DNA of 64,000 nt from Maricaulis alexandrii (GCF_005871165.1 NZ_SWKP01000005.1:434001-498000); one strand, 5' to 3'; counted from the stretch's first letter, positions 33,201 to 42,831 are shown. Notes: a model not told the origin generated them from the sequence alone. Numbers and translations: made by a program.

Positions 33201-33826
33201 ACATCCAGCCAGCGTTCCAGGCTGATTGTCGCGTCCGTGGTGCCGATGCCGAGGAATTCATTGATGAAGCCGCGCGTCGACCCGAGGCCGGTGACCAGGT
33301 TGAGCGAGAAGGCGCCTTCATTGGCCGAGGCGAGGGCTGCGCGCAGCTGAATGTCGCTGGCTTCCAGCTTGGCCTTGAGTGTCAGTTCGGAAGACGCATC
33401 GCGAATGATCAGCATGATTTCCGGCGCTTTGGCCGGATCTTCCGCCTCGATCCGGACCGCCACGGTCTCGCCATCGAAGACGCGGCCGGGCAGGGAGCGG
33501 TATCGGGCCGTAAAGCTGTGCTCCATCCGGTCATGGTGCAGGCCGAAACCGGCTTCGGACAGGCGCTCGAAATCCTTGGGATAGGCAAACAGGACCTGCG
33601 CCGTCCGGCCGGCCATCTCGGTGATGGCGGGACCGAAGAGGCGTTGGGCGGCCGGGTTGAATGAGCGCAGTTGCAGATCGTCATCAATCAGGATGACGGC
33701 ATTCGGAGTGCTTTGATACAGCGCGCGCAGACGGTCGTCAGAACGTCGGGTCACGCAGGCCTCCGGATGTGTTTCCGCCGGGTTCTCAGTCCCATTCTCC
33801 CGCAGTTTTTGTGTGGTTGGCGTCAT
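30290..33826 (-). CDS. Seven-PAS-domain sensor histidine kinase, soluble, orphan
   Basis: 1178 aa with no membrane helix, so cytoplasmic. PAS domains start near residues 30, 155, 285, 415, 548, 680 and 815; the middle five are visibly related (openings such as AALASANEGAFSLN, EAVDSANAGTWNWD, DALRAANEGAWRLD, EAVDAAALGTWRHD), suggesting internal duplication. PAC-type ends read VVSDVTDR, VLTDVTER, VLTNISEE, FITDVTER. The C-terminal HisKA domain has phospho-acceptor His in SHDLQEPLRKI (about residue 960), followed by N-box NLISNAIKYRAD, G1 DNGIGLD and G2 GTGIGLAIV. No response regulator is adjacent. Signal unknown. Confidence 0.94.
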   Translation of the reverse strand: MTPTTQKLRENGTENPAETHPEACVTRRSDDRLRALYQSTPNAVILIDDDLQLRSFNPAAQRLFGPAITEMAGRTAQVLFAYPKDFERLSEAGFGLHHDRMEHSFTARYRSLPGRVFDGETVAVRIEAEDPAKAPEIMLIIRDASSELTLKAKLEASDIQLRAALASANEGAFSLNLVTGLGSTRGFINEFLGIGTTDATISLERWLDVVEPGMRNRVEAAIQHLRTHPTEALDSVFQAQRADGEWRWLHMRGRVTEFMRDGTSLRVSGVVSDVTDRQALEEKLAERERQLANAIEAGSCGVWEFRPDTRRIAPFGEIRDMLGLDEDEDTIEADRWTEQTHPDHKAIVSQRIRDLVNGDADTMDLEYQFLDKRTNMWVWLRSRGRLINPPASQPVVAGVLTDVTERKAMEAVIAESEDMLREAVDSANAGTWNWDVQDDRLRVSGFAVSLLGLGDLDAELSFDAWMKNAPGYDRTRVYQHHTELKSATRQSPQSVLDAMFGDFPMVAADGSEVWLRSQGRIVEWTPEGHPKRLTGVLTNISEEHRLAEALRQSESRLRDALRAANEGAWRLDLRQRITEITAVISEMVGLPPRDARISYDDWLERVHPEDRKICNKSLNDLIRGRSETIDYVVRYRSDRAGWIHIHNRGRVSERGDDGKPLNATGFITDVTERIEAERRLSERDLQISEAVDAAALGTWRHDYARGTISLSGSVVAALTGDRTHIDLDVVEWVSFIHPDDLPNLSEMMNDTLSGKRTRSDAEYRLKHPDGNWYWYRVTGGVVEHDNQGKPCVGSGVIWNIDAARRAELDLAERQQRFERIYRASPAMMHTIDADGYIVEVSDYWLAQLGYERQEVIGRKSVEFLDPESREQALSESLPYLFEHGYNADIAYRFVRKNGTIMHGLLSSFLERDEAGKPLRSYAVITNVTALFKANEDLARTNRELDRFATVASHDLQEPLRKIAAFSSLVQRRYADQLDEDGVRHLDFLVDAAHRMQRLIDDLLAYSRLASQSIEPRPVDVRRAVNDVLENLDASITESGARLMIGDLPMVQADPTLLDQILQNLISNAIKYRADAVPEVTIDAHPHEKGWVISVTDNGIGLDVKFAEKIFAPFQRLHSREAYKGTGIGLAIVRQAVERHNGQIWVESEEGKGAKFSVLFPGKVRQATPADTDADLAAK

Positions 33827-33971
33827 CTTGCATCAAGCGGGCCCGGTTGGAAAAGATTTCTCGTCGCATACTGCAATTCCTTGTTTTGACGGGAAAGACG
33901 CGCGAGGGGCGCTTCTTTGCCGCAACAGGTCGTGGCAGCGCGCTGCGGCAGGCCTGAGGCGAGGACTGGTC

Positions 33972-34022
33972 ATGGCGAAATCCGCCGATATGCTCTGCGC
34001 TGACCCCGGGGTGGAGGAGTAG
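33972..34022 (+). other. Possible leader ORF upstream of the peptide ABC gene
   Basis: ATG 33972 opens a 16-codon frame ([16 protein letters not shown]) whose TAG at 34020-34022 overlaps the area between the GGAGG and the TTG start of the ABC gene. Translation could affect access to that ribosome site. It has only a weak ribosome site of its own, so its coding status is uncertain. Confidence 0.25.
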
Positions 34023-34026
34023 TGAA

Positions 34027-35886
34027 TTGACGACCAGCGGTAACGCCGAATCCGATAAGGATCCGATCCTTCAGGTCTCCGACCTGTCCGTGACCTTCAG
34101 CACGCCTGATGGCGATGTGAATGCGGTCAAGGGCGTGTCCCTGGATATCAGCGCCGGGGAATGCCTCGCTGTCGTCGGCGAATCCGGTTCGGGCAAGAGC
34201 CAGACCTTCCTCGCTGCAATGGGTCTCCTGGCCTCCAACGGCAAGGCGGAGGGCTCGATCAAGTATCGCGGCCAGGAAATCCTCGGCCTGCCCCCGAAGA
34301 AACTCAATACGGTGCGCGGCCGGAAGATGACCATGATCTTCCAGGACCCGCTGACCTCGCTGACCCCGCACATGCGCATCGGTGCCCAGATGGAAGAAGT
34401 CCTGGGCATTCACATGAAGCTCAAGGGCAAGGCCGCCGAGCAACGCGCCCTGGAATGGCTCAACCGTGTGCGCATTCCCGAGGCCGCCCGGCGCTTGCAG
34501 CAATTCCCGCACGAACTCTCCGGCGGCATGCGCCAGCGTGTCATGATCGCCATGTCCATGCTGTGCGAACCGGACCTTTTGATCTGTGATGAGCCGACCA
34601 CGGCGCTGGACGTGACCGTGCAGGCGGAAGTCCTGGACATCATGGACGAGCTGAAGCGCGAAACCGGGGCCGCCCTGGCCCTGATCACCCACGATATGGG
34701 CGTTGTTGCGCGGATGGCCGACCGGGCCCAGGTGATGAAGAATGGTGTCTATGTCGAGGGCGGTGATATCGAGGATATCTTCAACGCCCCGAAGGATGAC
34801 TATACCCGCATGCTGCTGGACGCGATGCCGCGTCTGGACCAGCCGGACCGTCCGGGCCACACGCCGCTGAAAGCCGTGCCGGATGCGGAGACGGCTGAGC
34901 CCCTGCTCAAAGTGGATGATGTGAAGGTCCAGTTCCCGATCCGGGTCTCCGGCGGGTTCAAGCCGCAATACAAGACACTGCGCGCCGTCGACGGGATCAG
35001 CTTTGACCTCAAACCGGGCGAGACGCTCGGTGTCGTCGGCGAATCCGGTTGCGGCAAGTCGACCCTGGCGCGTGCCGTGCTGCGGCTGGTGCCGTCGACC
35101 GCCGGGACGGTGTCCTGGATCGGCAAGGATTTGCTCGGCATGAAGTCGAACGAGCTGCGCAAGTCCCGCGAAGACCTGCAGATCGTGTTCCAGGACCCCA
35201 TGGCCTCGCTCAATCCGCGCATGACGATTGGCGCCTCCATCGAGGAACCGATGCTGACCTTCCGCAAGTCGATGAAGAAGAAGGCACGGACCGAAGCGGT
35301 GCGCGCGATGATGGAAAAGGTCGGCCTCGACCCGGACATGATCAACCGCTACCCGCACGAGCTCTCCGGCGGCCAGAACCAGCGCGTCGGCATTGCCCGG
35401 GCGATGATCCTGAACCCCAAATTGGTGATCTGCGACGAGGCGGTGTCCGCGCTCGATGTGTCGATCCAGGCCCAGATTGTGCGCCTGCTGATCGAGCTTC
35501 AGCAGGAGCTGGACCTGTCGATGATCTTCATTTCCCACGACCTGTCGGTCGTGCGGGAAATCTCCCACCGCGTGATGGTTCTCTATCTGGGCCGTGTGGT
35601 GGAAATGGCCAATCGCGAGCAGATCTATGAAGATGCCCGCCACCCTTATACCAAGGCGCTGATCTCGGCGGTTCCGGTGCCCGATCCGGCGATCGAGAAG
35701 GCCAAGGTGCGGGTCAAGCTGGATGGCGAATTGCCCTCGCCGATGGATACGCGTGCCCAGCTGCGCTTCATGAAGTCCAAATTGGTCGATGACCCGGATG
35801 CCGAACAATACCGGCCCCAGCTGATCGAGGTGGAAACCGGGCATTGGGTCGCGGAGCACGACCCTGAAGCCGAGGATGCTGCCTGA
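34027..35886 (+). CDS. Peptide ABC transporter ATP-binding protein with two fused ATPase domains (YejF-like)
   Basis: 619 aa from TTG 34027, chosen because GGAGG is nine bases upstream. Two complete ABC ATPases are fused: the first has [16 protein letters not shown] and [12 protein letters not shown] (residues about 50-210); the second has [17 protein letters not shown] and [12 protein letters not shown] (about 335-500). Each is followed by an oligopeptide-type C-terminal region ([30 protein letters not shown]). YejF/DppDF-like proteins power uptake of peptides. No permease or binding-protein gene adjoins it here. A 16-codon open frame (33972-34022) ends five bases before the start. Confidence 0.92.
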   Translation: MTTSGNAESDKDPILQVSDLSVTFSTPDGDVNAVKGVSLDISAGECLAVVGESGSGKSQTFLAAMGLLASNGKAEGSIKYRGQEILGLPPKKLNTVRGRKMTMIFQDPLTSLTPHMRIGAQMEEVLGIHMKLKGKAAEQRALEWLNRVRIPEAARRLQQFPHELSGGMRQRVMIAMSMLCEPDLLICDEPTTALDVTVQAEVLDIMDELKRETGAALALITHDMGVVARMADRAQVMKNGVYVEGGDIEDIFNAPKDDYTRMLLDAMPRLDQPDRPGHTPLKAVPDAETAEPLLKVDDVKVQFPIRVSGGFKPQYKTLRAVDGISFDLKPGETLGVVGESGCGKSTLARAVLRLVPSTAGTVSWIGKDLLGMKSNELRKSREDLQIVFQDPMASLNPRMTIGASIEEPMLTFRKSMKKKARTEAVRAMMEKVGLDPDMINRYPHELSGGQNQRVGIARAMILNPKLVICDEAVSALDVSIQAQIVRLLIELQQELDLSMIFISHDLSVVREISHRVMVLYLGRVVEMANREQIYEDARHPYTKALISAVPVPDPAIEKAKVRVKLDGELPSPMDTRAQLRFMKSKLVDDPDAEQYRPQLIEVETGHWVAEHDPEAEDAA

Positions 35887-35971
35887 AGCAATTGCAGGCC
35901 TTTCCGCTTATTTACTCGACACATCGCCATGCCTCTCTAGGTTTCGGGGTAACACGAACCGGGAGACGTGA

Positions 35972-38839
35972 ATGACCTTTGCGCGCGAAATGAAGTGGCT
36001 CGGCGGCGCCGTGGCCGGTCTGGCCCTGCTGGTCCTGCCCGCCTGTCAGCCTGCCGAGACGCCTGAACCCGTCGCGGACTACAGCTTCGTGCATGAGGTC
36101 TCCGATCTGCCGGCCGATCCGGCGATCCGCTATGGCGAGCTGGAAAACGGGATGCGCTATGCCATCCTGGCCAACCAGACCCCGCCGAACACGGCGGCGG
36201 TCCGCCTGGTGTTCAATGTCGGCTCCCTGGCCGAAGCCGAGGACCAGCGCGGCCTGGCCCACTTCATCGAACACATGGCCTTCAATGGCTCCACCGAAGT
36301 GCCGGAAGGCGAAATGGTGCCCTTGCTGGAGCGTTTCGGCCTACAATTCGGTCCCGATACCAATGCTTTCACCGGCCGGGACACGGTGGGCTATCAGCTC
36401 GACATTCCCGAGGTGGACCCGGAGACCGTGGATACCGCGCTCTTCCTGATGCGCCAGACCGCCAGCGAGCTGTTGATGGACCCGGATGCGATCGACCGTG
36501 AGCGCGGCGTGATCCTGTCGGAGGAACGTTTCCGTAATACGCCAATCCGCCGCTGGAACAATGCGCTCTGGCGTTTCCGCCTGCCCGAAACCCGGGTCGC
36601 CGACCGCGATGCCATCGGCACGGTCGAAGTGATCGAGACCGCCGGGCGCGAACAATTCGTGGACTATTACGAGAATTATTACGTGCCGCAGCGCGCCCTG
36701 CTCGTGGTCACCGGCGATATTGATCCGGACACGACCGAGGCGAAGATCCGGGACGGCTTTGCCAGCTGGACCTCGATCGAGGATCCGCGCGGCGATCCGG
36801 ACATCGGGACCTTCGATCCGGACCGGCCGATGTCGGTGGGTTATTTCAACGACCCGGAAATCTACACCATTTTCACCGTCGACGTGATGCAGCCCCATGA
36901 GCCGCAACTGGATACGGCCGAGGCGCGGTTCCGGAACAATCTGGCTTCGCTGGGGGACCGCATCCTGTCGCGCCGCTTTGCGACGCTGACCAGTTCGGGC
37001 AATTCGCCCCTGATCCAGGCCTCGGCGGCCCATTCCTCCGATTTCGAATTGGCCGACCGGGCCAGTGTCCTGGCCGTGGCACGACCGGACCAATGGCGCG
37101 AGGCCGTGGCCAGCGTCGAACAGGAATTGCGCCGGGCCCTGGAGCACGGCTTCACCGAAGCGGAACTGGCCGAGCAATTGGCCAATATGCACACCTCGCT
37201 GCGCGATGCCGCCGACCAGGCCGGGACCCGGACCAGTGCCGGCCTGTCCGACCAGATCTGGTCGAACTGGCGCCAGGACCAGGTCATGACGACGCCGGCC
37301 TCCATGCTCGAGCGTTTCGAGGCCTCGCTGGATGACGTCACGGTGGAGGCGGTCAATGCCGCCTTCCGCGACCAGTGGGACGGCGGTGCGCCGCTCCTCT
37401 TCCTGGCCACGCCGCTGGCCCTGCCGGAGGCGGAAACCGCGATCCGCGAAGCCTGGGAATCCAGTGCGCAGGAACCGGTTTCGCCGCCGGAAGAGGGCGG
37501 AGCGACCGAGTTTGCCTATGGTGATTTCGGTCCCGCCGGCACCGTGGTGGAGCGCGACGAGGTCGAGGATCTCGGCCTGGTGCGGTTCCGCTTTGAGAAT
37601 GGTGTCGCAGTGACCTTCAAACAGACCGATTTCGAGGACCGTTCGGTGCGGATCCGGGCCGATTTCGGGCGCGGTGAACTCGAACCGCGGGCCCAGGACG
37701 GTGTCGATATCATCGCCGGATCGGTCTTCACCTCCTCCGGGCTCGGCGCGCACAGCGACGACGAGTTGGGCCGGGTCCTGGCCGGGCGCAATGTCAGTGG
37801 CGGGTTCGCGGTCGGGGATGACAGTTTCATCCTGCAGGGCAGCACGACGCCGTCCGATCTGCGTGTCCAGTTCGATCTGCTGGCAGCCTATCTCACCGAT
37901 CCGGGCTGGCGCCAGGAAGGGCTGGACCAGTTCCGGGCCGTGATCCCGGAAATCCGACGCAATCTCTATTCCTCGCCGAGCGGGGTCCTGCAGGCCGATG
38001 TCACCCGGATGATCCGGTCCGGCGATCCGCGCTATGGACTGCCCGATGCAGAACAGGTGGCGGCGATCGACATGGACGCGGTCCGCGCCTTCCTCACCCC
38101 GGCCCTGAGCGAAGCGCCAATCGAAGTGACCGTGGTGGGTGATATCACCGAAGAGGAATTGGTGGCCGCCATGGCGCCGACGCTCGGCGCCCTGCCGCCG
38201 CGGGCGGAGGACTGGCCGGATTATGACGAGGCCCGAACGATCCGTTTCCCCGACCCGGTCAGCGAACCGGTCGTGCTCTATCACAATGGGCCCGACTACC
38301 AGGCCATGGCGAATGTCTACTGGCCGACCTTTGATGACAGTGATCCGCACCGGACGCGGGCCCTGTCCCTGTTGCGGGCCGTGTTCGACCTGAAACTGAC
38401 CGAACGCCTGCGCGAACAGGAGGGCTTCACCTATTCCGCCTTCAACAATGACACCGCGTCCGATGTCTATCCGGATTATGGCTATCTCTATGTCGGGGCG
38501 GATGTGCGTCTGGACGATGTGGATGCGACCTATGCCGCCATTGATGAGCTGGCCGCGGATCTGGCCGGCGGGGCGATTTCCGAGGACGAATTGCTGCGGG
38601 CCCGCAGGCCGTTGCTGGAGCAGATCGAGAATGCCTTCGAGAATAATGGCGCCTGGATGAGCTGGCTGTCGCAGTCCTGGGCGCATCCGGAGCGCCTGGA
38701 CCGGGTGCGAGCCCTGACGGCTGACTATGAGAGCATCACGCGGGAAGAATTGGTGGCATTGGCGAGCGAATACCTGCAAGCCGAGCGCAGCTGGCGGGTC
38801 ACCATCCTGCCGCGCGAGCCTGAAACCTCCGAGGAGTAA
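35972..38839 (+). CDS. M16 family zinc metallopeptidase lipoprotein
   Basis: 955 aa. A lipoprotein signal ends in LPAC (Cys25). The inverted zinc motif HFIEH gives His97, Glu100, His101 in the stretch GLAHFIEHMAFNGS; the third ligand is probably the Glu in RGVILSEERF about 75 residues later. Four M16 half-domains are present, the second pair starting near residue 520. It resembles PqqL-type envelope peptidases. A GGGAGACGTG ribosome site precedes the ATG. An FKBP lipoprotein gene follows by three bases, so the two are probably co-transcribed and act together on envelope proteins. Confidence 0.93.
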   Translation: MTFAREMKWLGGAVAGLALLVLPACQPAETPEPVADYSFVHEVSDLPADPAIRYGELENGMRYAILANQTPPNTAAVRLVFNVGSLAEAEDQRGLAHFIEHMAFNGSTEVPEGEMVPLLERFGLQFGPDTNAFTGRDTVGYQLDIPEVDPETVDTALFLMRQTASELLMDPDAIDRERGVILSEERFRNTPIRRWNNALWRFRLPETRVADRDAIGTVEVIETAGREQFVDYYENYYVPQRALLVVTGDIDPDTTEAKIRDGFASWTSIEDPRGDPDIGTFDPDRPMSVGYFNDPEIYTIFTVDVMQPHEPQLDTAEARFRNNLASLGDRILSRRFATLTSSGNSPLIQASAAHSSDFELADRASVLAVARPDQWREAVASVEQELRRALEHGFTEAELAEQLANMHTSLRDAADQAGTRTSAGLSDQIWSNWRQDQVMTTPASMLERFEASLDDVTVEAVNAAFRDQWDGGAPLLFLATPLALPEAETAIREAWESSAQEPVSPPEEGGATEFAYGDFGPAGTVVERDEVEDLGLVRFRFENGVAVTFKQTDFEDRSVRIRADFGRGELEPRAQDGVDIIAGSVFTSSGLGAHSDDELGRVLAGRNVSGGFAVGDDSFILQGSTTPSDLRVQFDLLAAYLTDPGWRQEGLDQFRAVIPEIRRNLYSSPSGVLQADVTRMIRSGDPRYGLPDAEQVAAIDMDAVRAFLTPALSEAPIEVTVVGDITEEELVAAMAPTLGALPPRAEDWPDYDEARTIRFPDPVSEPVVLYHNGPDYQAMANVYWPTFDDSDPHRTRALSLLRAVFDLKLTERLREQEGFTYSAFNNDTASDVYPDYGYLYVGADVRLDDVDATYAAIDELAADLAGGAISEDELLRARRPLLEQIENAFENNGAWMSWLSQSWAHPERLDRVRALTADYESITREELVALASEYLQAERSWRVTILPREPETSEE

Positions 38840-38842
38840 GCC

Positions 38843-39442
38843 ATGATGAAACGGATCGCCCTGTTCGCGGCCCCCGCCCTGGTTCTGGCCGCCTGTGCCG
38901 GTACACCGGAAACGCCGGAAGAGATCCTGGCCGCGGCCCGGTCCTGCAATACGCCGGATGAGGCTGTGATCCCGACCGTGGAAGGCCCGGCCTCCAGTCG
39001 TGTCGGCATCGCCAATACCGAAGCCTCTGAGGCTTATCTGGCGGCTGTTCTGGAAGAGCGCTGTGTCTATGAACTGCCGTCCGGCCTGATCATCCGGATC
39101 CGCCAGTCGGTGGACGACGCGGCGTCACCGGAGCGCGGTGACCTGGTGACGGTCCATTATACGGGGCAGTTCCCCAATGGTGAGGTGTTCGACAGTTCCC
39201 GAACCCGCGGTGAACCGGCCACCTTCCCGTCCGATCGCCTGATTGCGGGCTGGGTCGAGGCCCTGCCGCTGATGCGCGAGGGCGAGCGTTGGGAACTCTA
39301 CATTCCGGGCGATCTGGCCTACGGGTCGCGCGGCACGGGACCGATCGGGCCGAACCAGGCCCTGGTTTTCGATCTGGAACTGATCGACCTGCCGGGTGCA
39401 GAGGATGAGGACGAAGCGGACGCCGGGGACGGCGCGGAGTAA
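38843..39442 (+). CDS. FKBP-type peptidyl-prolyl isomerase lipoprotein
   Basis: 199 aa. Lipobox LAAC (Cys18), then a Cys-containing linker domain of about 60 residues, then the FKBP domain: GDLVTVHYTGQFPNGEVFDS, GWVEALPLMREGERWELYIP and YGSRGTGPIGPNQALVFDLE carry the active-site aromatic and hydrophobic positions. It ends with an acidic tail (EDEDEADAGDGAE). It catalyses proline isomerisation of envelope proteins. It lies three bases after the M16 lipoprotein gene. Confidence 0.94.
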   Translation: MMKRIALFAAPALVLAACAGTPETPEEILAAARSCNTPDEAVIPTVEGPASSRVGIANTEASEAYLAAVLEERCVYELPSGLIIRIRQSVDDAASPERGDLVTVHYTGQFPNGEVFDSSRTRGEPATFPSDRLIAGWVEALPLMREGERWELYIPGDLAYGSRGTGPIGPNQALVFDLELIDLPGAEDEDEADAGDGAE

Positions 39443-39451
39443 CCGCGCGGC

Positions 39452-41005
39452 CTAGCGCGAAATCCGCAGATTGGTCAGGTCCGAGGCGATGGTCTCGAAG
39501 GCTGCTTCCAGCGCCTCGTCCGACGGCGAGTCGAAATAAAGGCTCGGATGGGTCGCACAGCCTTCCATCAGCTCCCGTGTTGAGGACGAGTTCACCTGGA
39601 AGGTGATCGTGTAAATGCGAATGCCCAGGGACTTGGCGTAGTCGCATGCGGCTTCGGTACGATCATCCAGTTCACGCGACAAGACATTGCCGCTGGAGCT
39701 GCGCCGGCCCAGGCGGCCGTCCACGGCATAGCCATAGGCCTCGTAGTCGGACATGAGATCGGTATTCCGGCCGCTCATGACATTGTCGCCATCGGTCAGG
39801 ATGACCATCGCCTTGATGACTTCATCATCATTCCAGCTGACGCCCTGGGTGAAAGGCTCGCCCGGAGAAATGACCCGTACGCCCCAGCCGATCCCGTTGG
39901 GGATATTGGTGGTGCCGCTGGCGTCCATGGCGTCGATGGCATTCTGGACGGTGCGTTCATTCGTGGTCAGCGGGGTGATCGGCGTCGTGGTGCAGGAGCG
40001 GTTGGTATAGCTGCTCCAGGCCGAGGCGCCGTCATATTTGGGCATGTAGGTCAGGCGTTCATTGACGCCGCCCGATGTCTGGTCATCCAGATAGGAGTTG
40101 GAATAGCGGCCATTGTCCGGCTCGTCCGGCGAGAAATAGGGGACGAAAAGGGTTTCCGGTCGGCTGTTGGACGGGGGCGTGTCCTCGATGTCATGCGGGA
40201 TCGCGCGCGCTTCGACACAGCCCTGCCAGGATGAATTCCGGATCTGGTCGAACAGATCCCAGTGATTGATCCGGTATTCCTCGGTGGTGCAGCGACGGCG
40301 CCAGCCCCAGCCGGTACAGGTCTCCACCTCGACCGTATTGCCACCCCATTCGCCATGCTGCGGAGAGCGGGCTTCCGGGTCGAGCCACCAGTCGCGCTCA
40401 TACTGCGTGCCGACATTCACCGTGGCCGCGAAAGGGACCAGGCCAATCTGGACGTCACCGGTCTCGTCGGCGGCGTCATAGAGGATTTCGGTCAGCAGTT
40501 CGGCGCTGTCGCGCAGGGAGCGGATCTTCGAGCCGCCCATCGAGCCGGTATTGTCCAGAACCATGACGAGTTCCAGCCGGCTGCGGGCACGCTGTACCTG
40601 GCTTTCCCAGTGCACGGTGATGAAATCGATCCCGGCCAGACCCAGCATGGTTGTGCGAACGCGGGCCGCGCCGGACACGGTGACCGTATCATTCTCGTCA
40701 TCCTGCTGGACGACGACGTCCACGACGGTGCCCAGCTCGCGGCCCGGATAATTGGCCGCGATGAAATTGTTCGCGATTTCCATCGCGTCTTCATTGGACA
40801 GGGATGTGTTCACACCGACAGCGAGGGCGGCGGCATCCAGCGCCTGGGACAGGCGCGAACGCGCATTCATGGCCTGGCTCAGATCCACGGCACCGCCGGA
40901 CAGAAGCGTCACCGGCAGCAGGGAGAGCGAAAAGATCATGGCGACATTGCCCCGGCGATTGCCGAGCATGTCGATGAATTTTGAAACCAGCCGCTTGAAG
41001 GCCAT
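39452..41005 (-). CDS. TadG-like pilus-assembly-type protein with vWA domain (copy A)
   Basis: 517 aa. The N-terminal TadE/TadG-like segment (NRRGNVAMIFSLSLLPVTLL, membrane helix near residues 18-40, then DLSQAMNARSRLSQALDAAA) resembles the cleavable or anchored leader of Tad proteins. A von Willebrand A domain begins at LVMVLDNTGSMGGSKI (MIDAS DxTxS, residue about 150) and continues with the second MIDAS loop TTNIPNGIGWG and ILTDGDNVMSG. Between the MIDAS loops is a long insertion rich in Trp, Cys and Asn. It is likely surface- or periplasm-exposed with metal-dependent adhesion. A paralogue lies directly upstream on the same strand. Confidence 0.9.
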   Translation of the reverse strand: MAFKRLVSKFIDMLGNRRGNVAMIFSLSLLPVTLLSGGAVDLSQAMNARSRLSQALDAAALAVGVNTSLSNEDAMEIANNFIAANYPGRELGTVVDVVVQQDDENDTVTVSGAARVRTTMLGLAGIDFITVHWESQVQRARSRLELVMVLDNTGSMGGSKIRSLRDSAELLTEILYDAADETGDVQIGLVPFAATVNVGTQYERDWWLDPEARSPQHGEWGGNTVEVETCTGWGWRRRCTTEEYRINHWDLFDQIRNSSWQGCVEARAIPHDIEDTPPSNSRPETLFVPYFSPDEPDNGRYSNSYLDDQTSGGVNERLTYMPKYDGASAWSSYTNRSCTTTPITPLTTNERTVQNAIDAMDASGTTNIPNGIGWGVRVISPGEPFTQGVSWNDDEVIKAMVILTDGDNVMSGRNTDLMSDYEAYGYAVDGRLGRRSSSGNVLSRELDDRTEAACDYAKSLGIRIYTITFQVNSSSTRELMEGCATHPSLYFDSPSDEALEAAFETIASDLTNLRISR

Positions 41006-41088
41006 GGCAGAGTCCCACCGCTATTCGGTAAAATTCTAGCGGTTGTGGATTAAGGTCCCGTTATGGCGCAGGGTTTCCGGAAACTTAA

Positions 41089-42573
41089 TCAGCGCGAGAG
41101 CCGCAGATTGGTCAGATCGCCCGCGATCATCTCGAACGCGGTGCGCAGCGCCTCTTCCGAGGGGCTGTCATAGTAGAGCCAGGGCGTGGTCGCGCAGTCC
41201 CGCATCAGATTGCGGGTCGAGTTCGAGGAAACCTGGAAGGTGATCGTGTAGACGCGGATATCCAGGGAGCGGGCGTATTCGCAGGCGTCTGCCAGGCGAT
41301 CATCCAGCGTATCGGCCAGGGTTGTGGAACTGGACGAGACAAGGCCCAGCCGGCCATCGCGCGAATAGCCATAGCCGGAATAGTCGGAATAGTTCTGGTT
41401 CGACCGGCCGGTCATGACATTGTCGCCATCGGTCAGGATGACCATGGCCTTGATGACATCCTCATCACCGAAGGCACTGCCTTCCGAGAACGGGGCTTGG
41501 GGGGACAGGACACGCACTCCCCAGCTCACCCCGATCGGGATATTGGTCGTGCCGCTCGCGATCATGTCCTCGATGGCGTCATCAATGGTGGCGCGGCGAT
41601 TGGTCAGCGGCGTGATCGGGCGGGCGGAACAGCCCCAGTTCGGACCGGCCCCACTGGCATCCCGCCCGGCGTATTTGGCGCTGTTGCGCATGCGGGCCCG
41701 TTCGTCATAACCGCCCATCCGGTCGTCCATATAGTCATTGGAATAATAGCCCCGGTCCGACTCGTCCGGCGCGAAATAGGGCAGGAAGAGGGTTTCCGGC
41801 CGGTTCGGGTCCGGCAGTGTGTCCTCGATGTCGTGCGGGATGGCGCGGGCCTCCACGCAGCCTGCCCAAGCGCGGTTGTCGATGGCATCGAACAGGTCCC
41901 AGCGATTGGCCGCCGGGACAAAATTCTCGCTGTGCAGCGGGTTCAGCCCGTCCGGATCGAGCCACCATTCGCGCGCGTACTGCGTGCCGACATTCACGGT
42001 TGAGGAAAAGGGGACCAGACCGATGGCCAGGCGTTCCGGGTCCGAGCTTTCGAACAGGATGTCGGTCAGCAGGAGGCCCGCCTCGCGCAGGCTCGCGATC
42101 TTGGAACCGCCCATCGACCCGGTATTGTCCAGCACCATGACCAGTTCCAGCCCGCGCCGGGCCCGCTGGACCTCGCTTTCCCAATGGACGGTCAGCTCCT
42201 CGATCCCGATCAGGCCGAGGAACATCGTGTCGACCGCCGCCTCGGCCTGAACGCGCACCCGGTCATTCTCATTGTCCAGGGTGACGGCGATATTGCGGAC
42301 CGTGCCGATTTCGCGGTCGGGATAATTGGCGGCGAGGAAATTGCCGGCGAGTTCGGTGGCACTGTCCTGGCCGATACTCGTCTGCACGCCGATGGCCAGC
42401 GCGGCCGCATCCAGCGCCTGGGACAGGCGCGTGCGGGCATTCATCGCCTGGTTCAGGTCGACGGCACCACCGGCCAGGACGGCCAGCGAAACAAGCAGCA
42501 GGGAGAAGATCATGGCAACATTGCCGGATCTGTCACCTGCAAACCGGACAAGAACACGCCCCAGGACGCGCAT
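41089..42573 (-). CDS. TadG-like pilus-assembly-type protein with vWA domain (copy B)
   Basis: 494-aa paralogue of the gene at 39452-41005, with the same order: RSGNVAMIFSLLLVSLAVLA membrane segment, DLNQAMNARTRLSQALDAAA helix, then LVMVLDNTGSMGGSKIASLR and ILTDGDNVMTGRSNQNYSDY. The insertion between MIDAS loops differs in its first half but keeps RAIPHDIEDT, then LFLPYFAPDE. Both proteins end in DLTNLRxSR. The 83 bases between the two genes hold no clear terminator. Tandem duplication is apparent. Confidence 0.9.
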   Translation of the reverse strand: MRVLGRVLVRFAGDRSGNVAMIFSLLLVSLAVLAGGAVDLNQAMNARTRLSQALDAAALAIGVQTSIGQDSATELAGNFLAANYPDREIGTVRNIAVTLDNENDRVRVQAEAAVDTMFLGLIGIEELTVHWESEVQRARRGLELVMVLDNTGSMGGSKIASLREAGLLLTDILFESSDPERLAIGLVPFSSTVNVGTQYAREWWLDPDGLNPLHSENFVPAANRWDLFDAIDNRAWAGCVEARAIPHDIEDTLPDPNRPETLFLPYFAPDESDRGYYSNDYMDDRMGGYDERARMRNSAKYAGRDASGAGPNWGCSARPITPLTNRRATIDDAIEDMIASGTTNIPIGVSWGVRVLSPQAPFSEGSAFGDEDVIKAMVILTDGDNVMTGRSNQNYSDYSGYGYSRDGRLGLVSSSSTTLADTLDDRLADACEYARSLDIRVYTITFQVSSNSTRNLMRDCATTPWLYYDSPSEEALRTAFEMIAGDLTNLRLSR

Positions 42574-42831
42574 CGGACTTCCTTTTTACGCACAAGACGG
42601 GCGGCATGCTTCCACCGGTTGCGTGAGGTTGAAACGTCAATCTGCGGCTTGGGTAAAGGCGAGAATAACGCGGGAAGCGAACTTGTTTTGCGCATCAGGC
42701 CAGCTTGGAAAAGGCCTGATAAATCAGCCGTTTAAAATAGTTCGACTTTTACCAAAAACCCTTGAAATCTTTTCGAAAAATCCTGCGTCCGGTTTCACGT
42801 CCGGCGAAGGAATCATCGCGATAATGGCGCC

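Noticed and set aside
31340-33664. Open frame of 774 codons antisense to the histidine kinase gene
   Set aside because: The minus-strand kinase has seven PAS domains and all kinase motifs; the antisense frame shows only biased composition.
36341-38779. Open frame of 812 codons antisense to the M16 lipoprotein gene
   Set aside because: No recognisable domain; shadow of a well-supported peptidase gene.
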